From: Clostridia bacterium
GTDB taxonomy: Bacteria > Bacillota > Clostridia > Lachnospirales > Lachnospiraceae
NCBI GenBank assembly: GCA_009929615.1
Contig: SAAB01000015.1
Location: 1 to 64,000, forward strand
Reading direction: 5' to 3'
DNA: 64,000 bases
This document shows positions 8,880 through 18,406 of the stretch, piece after piece. Under the pieces are notes generated by a model, which did not search any database, was not told where the DNA came from, and saw only the letters and a program-made list of their open reading frames with translations. The position numbers and the translations under genes were made by a program. Each line of letters begins with the position of its first letter. The first letter of the stretch is position 1.

Positions 8880-9887
8880 ATGTCATATATTCGATTTGAA
8901 AATTTAAGCAAAAGTTTTGGAAAACATGAAGTATTAACGAATATTGATTTGGATGTGGAGAAGGGTCAGCTGGTTACGCTGCTCGGACCTTCCGGATGCG
9001 GAAAAAGTACATTGCTCCGATGTTTGGCAGGACTTGAAACGGTAACCGCAGGAAATGTTTATCTGGATGGAAAGAATATTACCAATGTCAGTCCAAAAGA
9101 CAGAGATATAGGTATGGTATTCCAGCAGTACAGTTTGTTCCCGAATATGGACGTAGCGCAGAATGTGGCTTTTGGCCTGAAACAGAAGAAAGTACCAAAG
9201 GAAGAAATAACGAAACGCGTTGAAGAGATGGTAGATATCGTTGGACTTACAGACCATCTGCATCATTATCCGGCAGAAATGTCCGGTGGACAGCAGCAGC
9301 GTGCTGCTCTGGCAAGAGCTATGGTTACGAATCCCAAGGTATTGCTTTTGGACGAACCTTTATCTGCGATAGATGCACTGCTCAGACATTCTCTTCAGGT
9401 GGAGATTCGACGGATTCAGAAAGAGATGGATATTACAGCAATCTTTGTAACCCATGACCAGGATGAAGCGATGGTTATGTCAGATGTTATTCATCTGATG
9501 TATAAAGGCAAGATTGAACAGTCTGCCCCACCTACCGAGATGTATACACAGCCGGTTTCAAAATTTGCGGCAACCTTTATCGGTCACTATAATGTGATGC
9601 CGATGGAAATCTTCCGCGATTTGACTGGAAAGCAGGAAGATGCTACCGATGTGGCATTCCGTCCGGAAGTTGTTGAACTTGGTACAGAACCGATAGAGCA
9701 GGAAGGGTATCTTTCAATGAAGGGTACAGTTTCTGTCAGCCTTCCTCATGGAAATGTGCTTCGTTATGCAGTTATCTGCGGTGGTCATCAGGTAGATGTG
9801 GATGTCCTCTTCAAAAAAGCAACGATGATTGAAAATAATACAGATGTCTATTTGTCTTTCAAAGAAGACGATTGTATTTTCCTCTAA
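8880..9887 (+). CDS. ABC importer ATPase, PotA-like
   Basis: This 335-aa ATPase has Walker A GPSGCGKST, Q-loop FQQYSLFP, signature MSGGQQQR, Walker B VLLLDEP and the switch His in FVTHDQDEA. After about residue 235 it continues into the C-terminal TOBE-type regulatory region that marks the PotA/FbpC/MalK group (DVAFRPEVVELG). AAAGGAG precedes ATG 8880. Last gene of the four-gene importer operon; a hairpin follows. Confidence 0.92.
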   Translation: MSYIRFENLSKSFGKHEVLTNIDLDVEKGQLVTLLGPSGCGKSTLLRCLAGLETVTAGNVYLDGKNITNVSPKDRDIGMVFQQYSLFPNMDVAQNVAFGLKQKKVPKEEITKRVEEMVDIVGLTDHLHHYPAEMSGGQQQRAALARAMVTNPKVLLLDEPLSAIDALLRHSLQVEIRRIQKEMDITAIFVTHDQDEAMVMSDVIHLMYKGKIEQSAPPTEMYTQPVSKFAATFIGHYNVMPMEIFRDLTGKQEDATDVAFRPEVVELGTEPIEQEGYLSMKGTVSVSLPHGNVLRYAVICGGHQVDVDVLFKKATMIENNTDVYLSFKEDDCIFL

Positions 9888-9902
9888 TTTTTTAATATAT
9901 AA

Positions 9903-9936
9903 GAAGGGTCCTGGTGATGGTCTGCCAGGGCCTTTC
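9903..9936 (+). terminator. Probable terminator of the importer operon
   Basis: Stem AAGGGTCCTGG/CCAGGGCCTT with a short, poor T-tract (TTTCGTCT). Confidence 0.6.
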
Positions 9937-10058
9937 GTCTGTAGTTTAGGTAATTGTTTTAATTCTTTTTAGAAATTCTTCAGTATTTATACATCATTTT
10001 TTCACATCTTCTGAATATAATAATAAGAGAAGGATAATAATGGGGAAGCGCAGAAAGG

Positions 10059-10709
10059 ATGATAGATAAACATATGGATAGGGAAGTTTACTATGAAAAT
10101 AATAATGTTCTGGACATGAAAGACTACAGACGCATGATTAATTCTATTCAAAATACACCGGAAAATAAACTGAGTAAGGTCAGCTGTATACGAAAGATTT
10201 ACTTTAATGACGAGATTAATTATCTGGAGGATGATTTGGATACATCAGCTGTGGACAAAGATGTTTACAGCATTGTAATGATTGATTTTGATACAGAGCA
10301 TCTGATGGTGGAACGAAAAAGCCGCCGTTCAGGTTTGATTTCCAAGGACTATGCACCGATTACCTTAAACGAATGTTTAAAGATATTCCGGGGAGATGTC
10401 CGTTGGCTGAAAGAGAGCATATACCCAATGCTTAATAATCTATATCTGGAGATTACCATTAATCTTAGAACCATTGGGGTGGTTGTAGATTATGAGCGCC
10501 AGCGTTTCAGAGTGAATCATACCAATGATTACATAGAGTTTGATTTGTCCGTGAAGTCCATATATGGCCGCAGGGGTGATTTGCTCTCAGATACGCTGGT
10601 TATGAAAGAACGGCTGGACTCGAAACATGTTATTATGACATATAAACAGAGTGCCAATATCCCCCCGATGTTTAAGTCCGTGTTGGCTTTGACACCGACG
10701 GCAGAATAG
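10059..10709 (+). CDS. Divergent VTC-domain (polyphosphate polymerase-like) protein
   Basis: The order of segments resembles bacterial VTC domains: an N-terminal helix pair, IRKIYFND (family IRSLYFDD), MVERKSRRSGLISKDYAPIT (family E-K-K then K-x-R), DYERQRFR (family YxRxAY), and a C-terminal acid/Lys strand VMKERLD. VTC proteins make polyphosphate or bind triphosphates in a tunnel fold. Here the usual RITxD strand reads YIEFDLSV, so catalytic residues may be missing and activity is uncertain. The length of 216 aa is slightly short for the family. ATG 10059 or ATG 10074 could be the start; neither has an ideal ribosome site. It stands alone. Confidence 0.5.
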   Translation: MIDKHMDREVYYENNNVLDMKDYRRMINSIQNTPENKLSKVSCIRKIYFNDEINYLEDDLDTSAVDKDVYSIVMIDFDTEHLMVERKSRRSGLISKDYAPITLNECLKIFRGDVRWLKESIYPMLNNLYLEITINLRTIGVVVDYERQRFRVNHTNDYIEFDLSVKSIYGRRGDLLSDTLVMKERLDSKHVIMTYKQSANIPPMFKSVLALTPTAE

Positions 10710-10721
10710 AAAACCTATAGT

Positions 10722-10764
10722 AAAGGCAGGAACAAAGAGAAATCTTTGAACCTGCCTTTTTTTG
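10722..10764. terminator. Bidirectional terminator between convergent genes
   Basis: AAAGGCAGG...CCTGCCTTT with an inner AACAAAGA/TCTTTGAA stem and T-runs on both strands, serving the genes ending at 10709 (+) and 10772 (-). Confidence 0.85.
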
Positions 10765-10771
10765 TATTCGG

Positions 10772-11869
10772 TTATCCGAGTAATTCCCGGATGACTTCTA
10801 TAAGCTCATTATTCTTTTCCGGCATCATGATGCAGAAACGGAAATATTTGTTATTAAGGAATGGAAAATCCGAGCAGTCTCGAATCATAAGTTTCTTCTG
10901 TATAGCTGATTCAAATACATTCTTGGCGGTTACATCATCCTTTAAAATCTTTAGGAGAATGAAATTGGCCTGAGGTTTATAATAGGTAAGACCGCTGAAG
11001 GTATCAAGTTCCCTACAGATACGTTCCCGTTCGGAAGAAATAAGCTCTCGGGTCTGGGCAATATAATCTGTGTCTGTAAACATGATCTCTCCGGCAATGG
11101 CGGCAAGCGTATTAATTGTCCATGGGTCCTGACGGCTGACAACATTTTTCACCAGGTCGCGGTTGCCGCAGATGGCATAGCCGAGACGAAGACCGGGGGC
11201 AGCAAAAAATTTGGAAATGCCTCTCAGTATAATGATGTTATTATAATACTGGGCCAATGGAATCGCAGTGACATCCTGAATCTTATCAGCAAATTCTACA
11301 TAGGTTTCATCCACGAGAACATAGATGCCATATTCTTTACATATATCCAGAATCCGACGCATATCTGCCAGGGAAATAGCAGTGGATGTCGGGTTGTTTG
11401 GGTTGCACATAATCAACAGGTCGATGTTCTGCTTTAACTGTTCCGTCATTAAATCTACATGCACGGAAAAACCGTTGCTTTCATCCAATCGATAGTAGCG
11501 GGAGGTGCCACCGGTCAGGGTGACTTCCCGTTCATATTCCGAATAGGAAGGACCGAGAATTAATGCTTTTTGGGGATTCAGGATCTTAATAAACAGGGAA
11601 ATCAGTTCAGTCGAACCATTTCCTACGATAATATTTTTAAAATCGGCATTCACATAGGAGCCGATACATTTTCTAAGAGAAGTATATTCCCGCTCCGGAT
11701 AGCCTGTGATGTCATCGATGTGCTCTGCCAGAGTTGCGCGGAGTTTTGGTGAAATACCAATAGGATTTACATTGGCTGCAAAACTGGTAATTTCATCCTT
11801 TGGTATATGGTAAATTTCCTCAATTTTCTCAAGGTCGCTGCCGTGAAAATGCTCGGATTTTTCTGTCAT
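10772..11869 (-). CDS. HisC/CobD-like PLP aminotransferase
   Basis: A class I/II fold PLP enzyme of about 365 aa. The N-terminal HGSDLEKI and FAANVNPIGIS match histidinol-phosphate aminotransferase and threonine-phosphate decarboxylase (CobD) proteins. The PLP-binding segments are CNPNNPTS, the Asp in VLVDETYVEF, and the Schiff-base Lys in ILRGISKFFAAPGLRLGY. Two in-frame ATGs exist; AAGGAG at 11878-11883 is 8 bases from ATG 11869 but only 2 from ATG 11875, so 11869 is chosen. No his or cob genes are nearby, so the substrate is open. Confidence 0.82.
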   Translation of the reverse strand: MTEKSEHFHGSDLEKIEEIYHIPKDEITSFAANVNPIGISPKLRATLAEHIDDITGYPEREYTSLRKCIGSYVNADFKNIIVGNGSTELISLFIKILNPQKALILGPSYSEYEREVTLTGGTSRYYRLDESNGFSVHVDLMTEQLKQNIDLLIMCNPNNPTSTAISLADMRRILDICKEYGIYVLVDETYVEFADKIQDVTAIPLAQYYNNIIILRGISKFFAAPGLRLGYAICGNRDLVKNVVSRQDPWTINTLAAIAGEIMFTDTDYIAQTRELISSERERICRELDTFSGLTYYKPQANFILLKILKDDVTAKNVFESAIQKKLMIRDCSDFPFLNNKYFRFCIMMPEKNNELIEVIRELLG

Positions 11870-11895
11870 AATCATTACTCCTTCTATTCTTTTTG

Positions 11896-11925
11896 TTGCG
11901 TCAGTATTCCCTCTAGTGGTATAAT
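11896..11925 (+). promoter_or_regulatory. Sigma-A-type promoter for the DUF5717-DUF5716 genes
   Basis: TTGCGT (11896-11901), an 18-base spacer and a perfect TATAAT (11920-11925). It lies in the divergent region with the aminotransferase gene. Confidence 0.6.
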
Positions 11926-11977
11926 CTATATTAGTACATTTTATTTAAAAATGCAAATGATAAGCGGGAGAGAGACA

Positions 11978-14900
11978 TTGAAAGAAAAGATTAATTTATT
12001 ATCAAAAGGAATATTTGAATATGGCTGTCCGGATATACATGTGTCGGAGCAGAATCTTTATCTTGAAGTTGAAGCTGGCAGCAGTTACAGCGGCGAATTT
12101 CATGTGTATTCAACCAATGGAATTGATGTCAGGGCTAAAATCTTTTCTTCAAATAAACAGATGAGTTGTTCAGAAACGGATATTATCGGAACAGATAATA
12201 GCATCCATTTTACATTTCTGACGGGGAACATGGAGCCGGGAGACCAGGCGGAAGGCAATATCAGTATTATTAGTAATGGCGGTGAATTGCAGATACCTTA
12301 TAAGGTTACGGTGCGTTCACCTTATTGTATGACCAGTATTGGCGAAGTAGGTAATCTTGAGGATTTTGCCAAGCTTGCGTCAGAACATTGGCAGGAGGCT
12401 ATAGGCTTATTCAGGTCCGAGGATTTTCCACGCGTTTTTTTGGTGAACAAGATTCATGCACATACCTATGAGAAGCTTTTGAAGAGCCGGAATGTAAATC
12501 AGGCGATGGAAGAATTCCTTTATACCCTGAAGCAGAAACAGAAGCTTACCTTATCCGTGACCCAGAGGGAGATTGTTCAGAATAATCTGACCGAAGCCCT
12601 CAGTGACAAACTGGTTTTGGAGAAGAATACATGGGGCTATCAGGAGATATTGATTCGTGGGGAAGGGGACTTTTTAAGCGTTTATAAGAAACGCCTGACA
12701 ACCCAGGATTTCCTCGGAAGCTATTATGAGTTGGAATACTTTATTAATCCTGAGTTTTTAAACAAGGGATATAATTATGGCAAGATTATACTGTCCACCT
12801 TTTCCCAGACCATTGAGATTAAGGTGAGCTGTCATCAGGAGGTTTTCAGAGATGAAGAACCACGGCAGTCTATTCGAACAAGTTTATATAATATTGGAAG
12901 AAACTATCTGGAATGGCGGGCCGGCCGTATGGACGACTATGCCTGGACCAGAGAAACCAGAGAAGATGTGGATTGTTGCAGGAATAACAGCGACGATGTT
13001 CGATATGCTCTGTTAGAGGCACATTTTCTGATGACTGCTGGCGATGAGAATGGTGCCAAAGATATTATTGGAGCTATTAATGGCAGGGAATTGCGGAAGA
13101 ATTCTTTGATAGAATACTGTTATTTCATGTACATTACAGCCCTTTACCGCAAGGATGCGGACTACACCCATTATGTTGTAAGCCGTATGTGGGAATTCTA
13201 TGAAGGTCAGTGTGACCGCTGGGAGATTTTATGGATGCTGATTCAGCTGGATGAGCGTCTTATTGATGGAGGTATTCATACATTTAAACGGATTAAAGCC
13301 GAGTTTGAGAAGGGCTGTTCCAGTCCGCTGATGTACTATGAAGCATTGCGGCTGGCTAATGAAGAACCTTCGATGATACGGGAACTGGAAGGCTTTGAGA
13401 TTCAGCTTTTGAATTGGGGAACGCGCCATGATTGCCTGGAAGTATCTTTGGTCTATCAGTTTGCAGATTTGGCACAGAGAGAAAAGACCTATCATCCGTT
13501 GCTTTTATCCGCTATGGAGAAATTATGCGAGAAGCATGAGAATAAAGAACTTCTGGCAGCAGTATGCAGTATGCTCATTAAAGGGCACAAGACAGAAAAG
13601 CCTTATAATCCATGGTATTATAAAGGCATACAGCAGTCTTTGAAACTGACCCGTTTATATGAGTATTATATGCTTTCACTGGACGAAGAGAAGGTGAAGG
13701 AACTTCCGACGGCTGTGTTGTATTATTTTAATTATAATAATCAGCTGGACTGGTCCCGAAAAGCCTTTTTATATCGTTATATTGTAAGCCATCAGCAGAA
13801 TATTGAAAAGATTTATTATTCTTATGATAATATTATAAAAGCCTTTACCTATGAACAACTGGGGCTGGGAAACATTGATATGAATCTGGCTTATCTCTAT
13901 AAGTATTATATTACCAAGGATAAGATGAACAGTAAGCTGGCAGATGAACTGCCGGATATTATGTTTAAATATCAGATTAACTGTAAACATCAGGGGATTG
14001 TCAGCGTGATTGTCACTATGCGTGAGGTGGACCGGGAATTTGTCTATCCGGTTGTGGGTGGCAAGGCCTATGTGGATATTTTCATGGATGAATATAATAT
14101 TACCTTTGAAGATTCTGAGGGTAATCGTTATATAAGAACTGTGGATTATACGATGAATAAACTGATGGATGAATCTGAGTTTATCAAGGAATGTTATGAA
14201 CTGAATCCGGATAATGCAAGAGTTCTGATGAATCGAAGTGAGAGAGCTTTGAAGTATCAGATGATTGATGACACATCCATTGAGATTTTTAAAAGAACCT
14301 TGAGAATACGTTCCATACATAATGAATACAGAAAAAATATTTTAAAGAATTTAATTGATATCTACTATGAGAATTATGAAGGGGAAACTCTTGAGAAGTA
14401 TTTAATCCGCCTGGATATTCATTTGCTCGGCAGCGAAGAGCGGGGAAGCATTATTGAATATTATATTCAGCGGGGATTTTATGATAAGGCCTTTGAAGCT
14501 ATTAGTGAGTATGGCTATGAGGCTATACAGGATAAACGTCTGATGCGTCTCTGTTCCCGAATGATTCGAAAGGTGAATTATGAGGAAGACGCACTGCTTC
14601 TGGAGATTGCTTTTTATACGTTCAGAGCGGGCAAGTATGATGAAGTTATTTTGGAATATCTGAATCAATACTATATGGGAACGACCCGGGATTATATGGA
14701 TATTTGGAATGCAGCGAATGGCTTTGAAGTAGAAGCTCATCAGCTGGAGGAAAAGATGCTCTGTCAGGTGTTATTCACAGAGGACATGGTCTCGGAAAGC
14801 GGCGAAGTTTTTGATTCCTATTATAAGGTACATCCGAATATTAAGATTGTCCGGGCCTATCTGGCATACAGCGCTTACAGTTATCTTGTGAAAAACAGTA

Positions 14901-15517
14901 AGCTGAAGGAGAGTCTGTTCCAGTATATGGAGATTGAGATGGACCAGATGGAACGGGGCCGTGATGTATGCAGCCTTGCCATGTTGAAACATTTTTCGGA
15001 GAGTTATTCTGAGGACGGATCTTACAGCGAGTGGATTCGTAAAGAAGTCCGCCGTTTTATGAGCCGGGGAATTATGCTTCCATGGTTTAAGAAGTTTGTG
15101 AATTTAACAGATATTCCGGAAGAACTGGCGGCACGAACCTTTGTTACCTACACAACGAATCCCGCCCACAGAGTTAAAGTGCGGTATCGGATTGATTCAG
15201 ATACAGAAACCGGTGAATGGAAAGAAGAGAATATGCAGAACGTCTATGGCGGTATTTTTATTAAAGCATGGCCGTTATTTGCAGATGAACATCTGACATG
15301 GCAGGCACTGGATGACGATGGTGAGGATATTACTGTGACTGAAGCCAGGGAAGTCAGCCGGGATGATGAGGATAAGGATAATTTAATCAGCGGTTTAGAT
15401 TATATCAACCGTATGATTCTTCAAAAGGACTTTAATGATTATGATGCTTTTTATCGGACGGCGAATGAATACAGTCGTAGAAAAGCCATTGCAGCAGAAG
15501 TTTTTGACATACTTTAG
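11978..15517 (+). CDS. DUF5717 family protein, very large, unknown function
   Basis: The frame is open from 11807, but GGGAG at 11966-11970 sits 7 bases before TTG 11978, downstream of the promoter, giving 1179 aa. No signal peptide or membrane helix is visible. The first 150 residues look like beta-sandwich modules (YLEVEAGSSYSGEFHVYS, then a second similar stretch at 290-340). The rest is mostly helical with TPR-like periodicity, ending in a beta-rich tail. I recognise it as the Lachnospiraceae family DUF5717. The DUF5716 chaperone-fold gene follows after 27 bases, and I infer the two act together in the cytoplasm. No function is known. Confidence 0.75.
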   Translation: MKEKINLLSKGIFEYGCPDIHVSEQNLYLEVEAGSSYSGEFHVYSTNGIDVRAKIFSSNKQMSCSETDIIGTDNSIHFTFLTGNMEPGDQAEGNISIISNGGELQIPYKVTVRSPYCMTSIGEVGNLEDFAKLASEHWQEAIGLFRSEDFPRVFLVNKIHAHTYEKLLKSRNVNQAMEEFLYTLKQKQKLTLSVTQREIVQNNLTEALSDKLVLEKNTWGYQEILIRGEGDFLSVYKKRLTTQDFLGSYYELEYFINPEFLNKGYNYGKIILSTFSQTIEIKVSCHQEVFRDEEPRQSIRTSLYNIGRNYLEWRAGRMDDYAWTRETREDVDCCRNNSDDVRYALLEAHFLMTAGDENGAKDIIGAINGRELRKNSLIEYCYFMYITALYRKDADYTHYVVSRMWEFYEGQCDRWEILWMLIQLDERLIDGGIHTFKRIKAEFEKGCSSPLMYYEALRLANEEPSMIRELEGFEIQLLNWGTRHDCLEVSLVYQFADLAQREKTYHPLLLSAMEKLCEKHENKELLAAVCSMLIKGHKTEKPYNPWYYKGIQQSLKLTRLYEYYMLSLDEEKVKELPTAVLYYFNYNNQLDWSRKAFLYRYIVSHQQNIEKIYYSYDNIIKAFTYEQLGLGNIDMNLAYLYKYYITKDKMNSKLADELPDIMFKYQINCKHQGIVSVIVTMREVDREFVYPVVGGKAYVDIFMDEYNITFEDSEGNRYIRTVDYTMNKLMDESEFIKECYELNPDNARVLMNRSERALKYQMIDDTSIEIFKRTLRIRSIHNEYRKNILKNLIDIYYENYEGETLEKYLIRLDIHLLGSEERGSIIEYYIQRGFYDKAFEAISEYGYEAIQDKRLMRLCSRMIRKVNYEEDALLLEIAFYTFRAGKYDEVILEYLNQYYMGTTRDYMDIWNAANGFEVEAHQLEEKMLCQVLFTEDMVSESGEVFDSYYKVHPNIKIVRAYLAYSAYSYLVKNSKLKESLFQYMEIEMDQMERGRDVCSLAMLKHFSESYSEDGSYSEWIRKEVRRFMSRGIMLPWFKKFVNLTDIPEELAARTFVTYTTNPAHRVKVRYRIDSDTETGEWKEENMQNVYGGIFIKAWPLFADEHLTWQALDDDGEDITVTEAREVSRDDEDKDNLISGLDYINRMILQKDFNDYDAFYRTANEYSRRKAIAAEVFDIL

Positions 15518-15544
15518 ATTTAGAGAATATACGAGGAAAAGAGC

Positions 15545-17695
15545 GTGTTTATGGACAATCGAGAAAAAGAGCTGATTATCGGATATGATTTGTGCAATGA
15601 CTATATTCAGATAAGCTGCTATAACCAGAAAACACAGGATATGGATACTATCTGTTATATTGGTGAGAAGATGCTGGACCGGATTCCGGCCGTATTGTGC
15701 CGAATCTATAGTGACCGCTCCTGGGTATGTGGCTATGATGCCTGGAAAGCGGTGAACGAGAATAGGGGTATTCTTGTTTCGGATTTTGTAGAGGGAATGG
15801 ATAAGAAGAAAGAGATTGTCGTTGATGGCGATTTTTACTCCAGTGGTGAACTGACACGGATATTTGTTACTGAAAGTTTGAAGATGGTGACAAAGTATTA
15901 TCCTCACTGGCGGGTAAATCATTTGACAATAGCTGTAGAAAAGCTTGGAAAGAATACAGTGGAAGCTCTGCAGCCTCTGGAGGCATCCTTTGAAGAGGGC
16001 GAGAACCGCCTGTCTGTTGTCAATCATGTGTCTGCCTATGAACACTATACCCTGAATCAGAAAAAGGAACTGTGGCAGCATGACGTGGGCCTGTTTGACT
16101 ATTCAAAACGGGGCATGACTTACTACCATCTGAATATTTCAAAGAAAAGGGTACCGGTAGCCGTTATGGCAACAACAGTCCCACTGAATGAATTTTTCGA
16201 TGGCAGTGAGCTTGGAAAGCTGGCGCCACCGGAGATGGACCGGCGTTTCCTGGAAGTTGTACGTAAGGTAACGACAAATAAGATTATATCTACGGTTTAT
16301 TTGACAGGTAAAGGCTTTGAAGGGGATTGGGCAAAGGTTTCTCTAAAGAATCTTTGTCATCATAGAAAAGGATTTATTGGTTCCAATATATTTTCAAGGG
16401 GTGCCTGCTATTACAGTCTTATGGCAGCAGGTCTTTTGGAAAAAGGAAGCTTTATTGCCCTTAATGAGGATGTTGTTTCGAAGACATTGTATATTCGGGG
16501 AAGCAAAGACCGGGAGATGGTCAATGAAGAGATGATTAAGGCCGGACAGGTTTGGTATGATGCGGCTGCGAAGACATCCTTTATTCCGGACCAGATGGAC
16601 CATGTGACGATTCATCTGATGGACTATCTAACCCATAGAGAACGGTCGATAGCTATTTCACTGGAAGCTTTTGCGGAGGATGAAAAAAGACCGGATAAGA
16701 CAAAGCATTTAGAGATGGAATTGAGCTTTGAGGATGCAGCCCATTGTCATGTGCTGATAAAAGATTTAGGTTTTGGAGAATTTTATTCACCATCAGACAA
16801 GGTTGTAGAGCAGACTTTTGACATATATGATGAAACACTGAACGATAAAGAGGTTCATGAACCGGGCCGCTTGATTTTGGCGGAGAACCGTGTGAATATA
16901 GTGCCATTTTATTTCAGTCTCAGCGGTATTCGGATTTTTGATATACAACAGCTTTGCTATTATGTATATAACCATATTTATACAGTCAGTGAAGAAACTT
17001 TCGATGATGATTTATTCTATTGGATAGAGAAAAACCTTGGTGAAAAAGCCCTTGTGAAACGAATGAGGGAAGGGAAAAAGAATCAGAGAACATTGAAAGA
17101 GATGGTGCGCCTTCTGCTGATGGCGGTGGATTACTATTCCAAAGAAGAAGTTGCCGCATTACAGAAAACCATCGAGGATATAGAAGCACAGAACCCTGTG
17201 GAAACGAAGAAAGTAGAAGCGGATAATTATCTGCGGTATGGTCGCTCCATTGAGGCTTTGTCTTCTTATAAAAAAGTGAATCTGATGATGGAAGATTCAG
17301 AAGACAGCGTTACGAATGAATTCAGGGGAAATGTTTATCATAATATGGGCATTGCTTTTGCCAGACTGGCCAATGATGAGGCGGCTTTGGAATGTTTCAA
17401 AAAGGCCTATGATTTAAACGGTTCGGTTACTTCAAGAGACGCATGGTTAATTAGCCTGAAACTTCTTGGCAGAGATGCAGAGATGCTTGAGGAAACGGGT
17501 CATTTGATGCTGTCACCGGATGCGGTGGACCAGATGGAGAGCCGGTTGAAGGAGGCAGAGGACGCTTTCGAAAAACAGCCAGTCTATGAATTGATGAAGA
17601 AATTAAAGGATGTTCACAGTGAAAGTCAGTGGGAGAATATTTCACCGGAAGTGCTTTCATGGCTGGAAAAACAGAAAGAAGAATATCGTCATTAG
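15545..17695 (+). CDS. DUF5716 family protein: Hsp70/actin-fold ATPase-like with TPR tail
   Basis: This 716-aa protein starts with IIGYDLCNDYIQIS, which aligns in position with the phosphate-1 loop of Hsp70/actin-fold ATPases (GIDLGTTNS in DnaK). Further matches are STVYLTGKGFEGDW (phosphate-2/adenosine region) and GSNIFSRGACYYSLMA (terminal helix, GAALQA in DnaK). Residues 560-680 contain TPR-type helices (NVYHNMGIAFARLANDEAAL). Soluble. GAGG at 15533-15536 supports GTG 15545; ATG 15551 is possible. Linked to DUF5717 upstream and, 12 bases downstream, to glpP. I infer an ATP-dependent partner of DUF5717. Confidence 0.75.
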   Translation: MFMDNREKELIIGYDLCNDYIQISCYNQKTQDMDTICYIGEKMLDRIPAVLCRIYSDRSWVCGYDAWKAVNENRGILVSDFVEGMDKKKEIVVDGDFYSSGELTRIFVTESLKMVTKYYPHWRVNHLTIAVEKLGKNTVEALQPLEASFEEGENRLSVVNHVSAYEHYTLNQKKELWQHDVGLFDYSKRGMTYYHLNISKKRVPVAVMATTVPLNEFFDGSELGKLAPPEMDRRFLEVVRKVTTNKIISTVYLTGKGFEGDWAKVSLKNLCHHRKGFIGSNIFSRGACYYSLMAAGLLEKGSFIALNEDVVSKTLYIRGSKDREMVNEEMIKAGQVWYDAAAKTSFIPDQMDHVTIHLMDYLTHRERSIAISLEAFAEDEKRPDKTKHLEMELSFEDAAHCHVLIKDLGFGEFYSPSDKVVEQTFDIYDETLNDKEVHEPGRLILAENRVNIVPFYFSLSGIRIFDIQQLCYYVYNHIYTVSEETFDDDLFYWIEKNLGEKALVKRMREGKKNQRTLKEMVRLLLMAVDYYSKEEVAALQKTIEDIEAQNPVETKKVEADNYLRYGRSIEALSSYKKVNLMMEDSEDSVTNEFRGNVYHNMGIAFARLANDEAALECFKKAYDLNGSVTSRDAWLISLKLLGRDAEMLEETGHLMLSPDAVDQMESRLKEAEDAFEKQPVYELMKKLKDVHSESQWENISPEVLSWLEKQKEEYRH

Positions 17696-17707
17696 AAGGA
17701 GAAAACT

Positions 17708-18268
17708 ATGTTTGATATAGATGTGCTGGTAGATTCACCGGTAATTGCGGCAATAAAGGATGGGCAGGGCCTTGAAGAGTGTTTAAAAACGGATTGCCAG
17801 GTTATATTTGTGTTATATGGCAATGTATGTAATATAGGAGAGATTGTCAAAACGATTAAGGATGGTCATAAGATGGCCATTGTCCATATGGATTTAATAA
17901 CGGGCTTGAGTTCAAAAGAGGTTTCTGTAGACTTTATTAAACAAAGTACCCATGCGGATGGCATTATCAGCACCAAACCGATGATGGTCAAACGTGCCAA
18001 AGAATTAGGGCTTCTGGCAATTCAGAGATTTTTTATGATTGATTCCATTGCTTTGCAGAATGCAAAACGTCAGATTGAGATTTATCATCCAGACTGTGTG
18101 GAGATTATGCCAGGGGTAATGCCAAAGATTTTGAAAGAGATTCGTGATTTTGTCAATGTTCCGGTAATTGCCGGTGGATTGATTACGGATAAAAAAGATG
18201 TTATGAGTGCCCTGTCATCAGGGGCAGATGCGATTTCTACAACAAATAGAGCTTTGTGGAGCATATAA
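17708..18268 (+). CDS. glpP: Glycerol uptake operon antiterminator
   Basis: A TIM-barrel RNA-binding regulator of 186 aa. Family signatures include DSPVIAAIKD near the start, HMDLITGLSSKE, ADGIISTKP, QRFFMIDS, CVEIMPGVMPK and PVIAGGLI. In Bacillus, GlpP bound to glycerol-3-phosphate lets RNA polymerase read through a terminator in the glpD leader. The glycerol-phosphate genes follow directly, behind a new promoter and a terminator hairpin (18357-18406). AAGGAG precedes ATG 17708. Confidence 0.9.
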   Translation: MFDIDVLVDSPVIAAIKDGQGLEECLKTDCQVIFVLYGNVCNIGEIVKTIKDGHKMAIVHMDLITGLSSKEVSVDFIKQSTHADGIISTKPMMVKRAKELGLLAIQRFFMIDSIALQNAKRQIEIYHPDCVEIMPGVMPKILKEIRDFVNVPVIAGGLITDKKDVMSALSSGADAISTTNRALWSI

Positions 18269-18287
18269 AAAATACAAATTTATACCA

Positions 18288-18316
18288 TTGCAATTATGGG
18301 GTGTGCGTGTTATGAT
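18288..18316 (+). promoter_or_regulatory. Promoter of the glycerol-phosphate operon
   Basis: TTGCAA (18288-18293), a 17-base spacer ending in TGT (extended -10) and TATGAT (18311-18316). Transcription would start near 18323, 34 bases before the leader hairpin. Confidence 0.7.
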
Positions 18317-18356
18317 GAATATAAGTATGAATATGTACGCTTTAGAGAATGAGAGA

Positions 18357-18406
18357 GGCGAAATAGGTAGTTCGAAGGGACTATCTGTTTCGCCTTATCT
18401 TTTTTA
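18357..18406 (+). promoter_or_regulatory. Leader terminator, likely GlpP antitermination target
   Basis: GGCGAAATAGGTAGTTC and GGACTATCTGTTTCGCC form a 17-bp stem with a GAAG-type loop, followed by TTATCTTTTTT. It lies between the promoter at 18288 and the first structural gene, whose ribosome site follows. The position immediately downstream of glpP fits the Bacillus glpD leader arrangement. RNA binding by GlpP is inferred. Confidence 0.75.

Noticed and set aside
11807-11977. N-terminal extension of the DUF5717 frame
   Set aside because: It lies over the divergent aminotransferase start and the promoter; GGGAG and TTG 11978 give a well-placed start.
13769-14320. Long antisense ORFs such as this one across the DUF5717 gene
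   Set aside because: Shadow frame of a well-supported gene, without ribosome site, domain or promoter.
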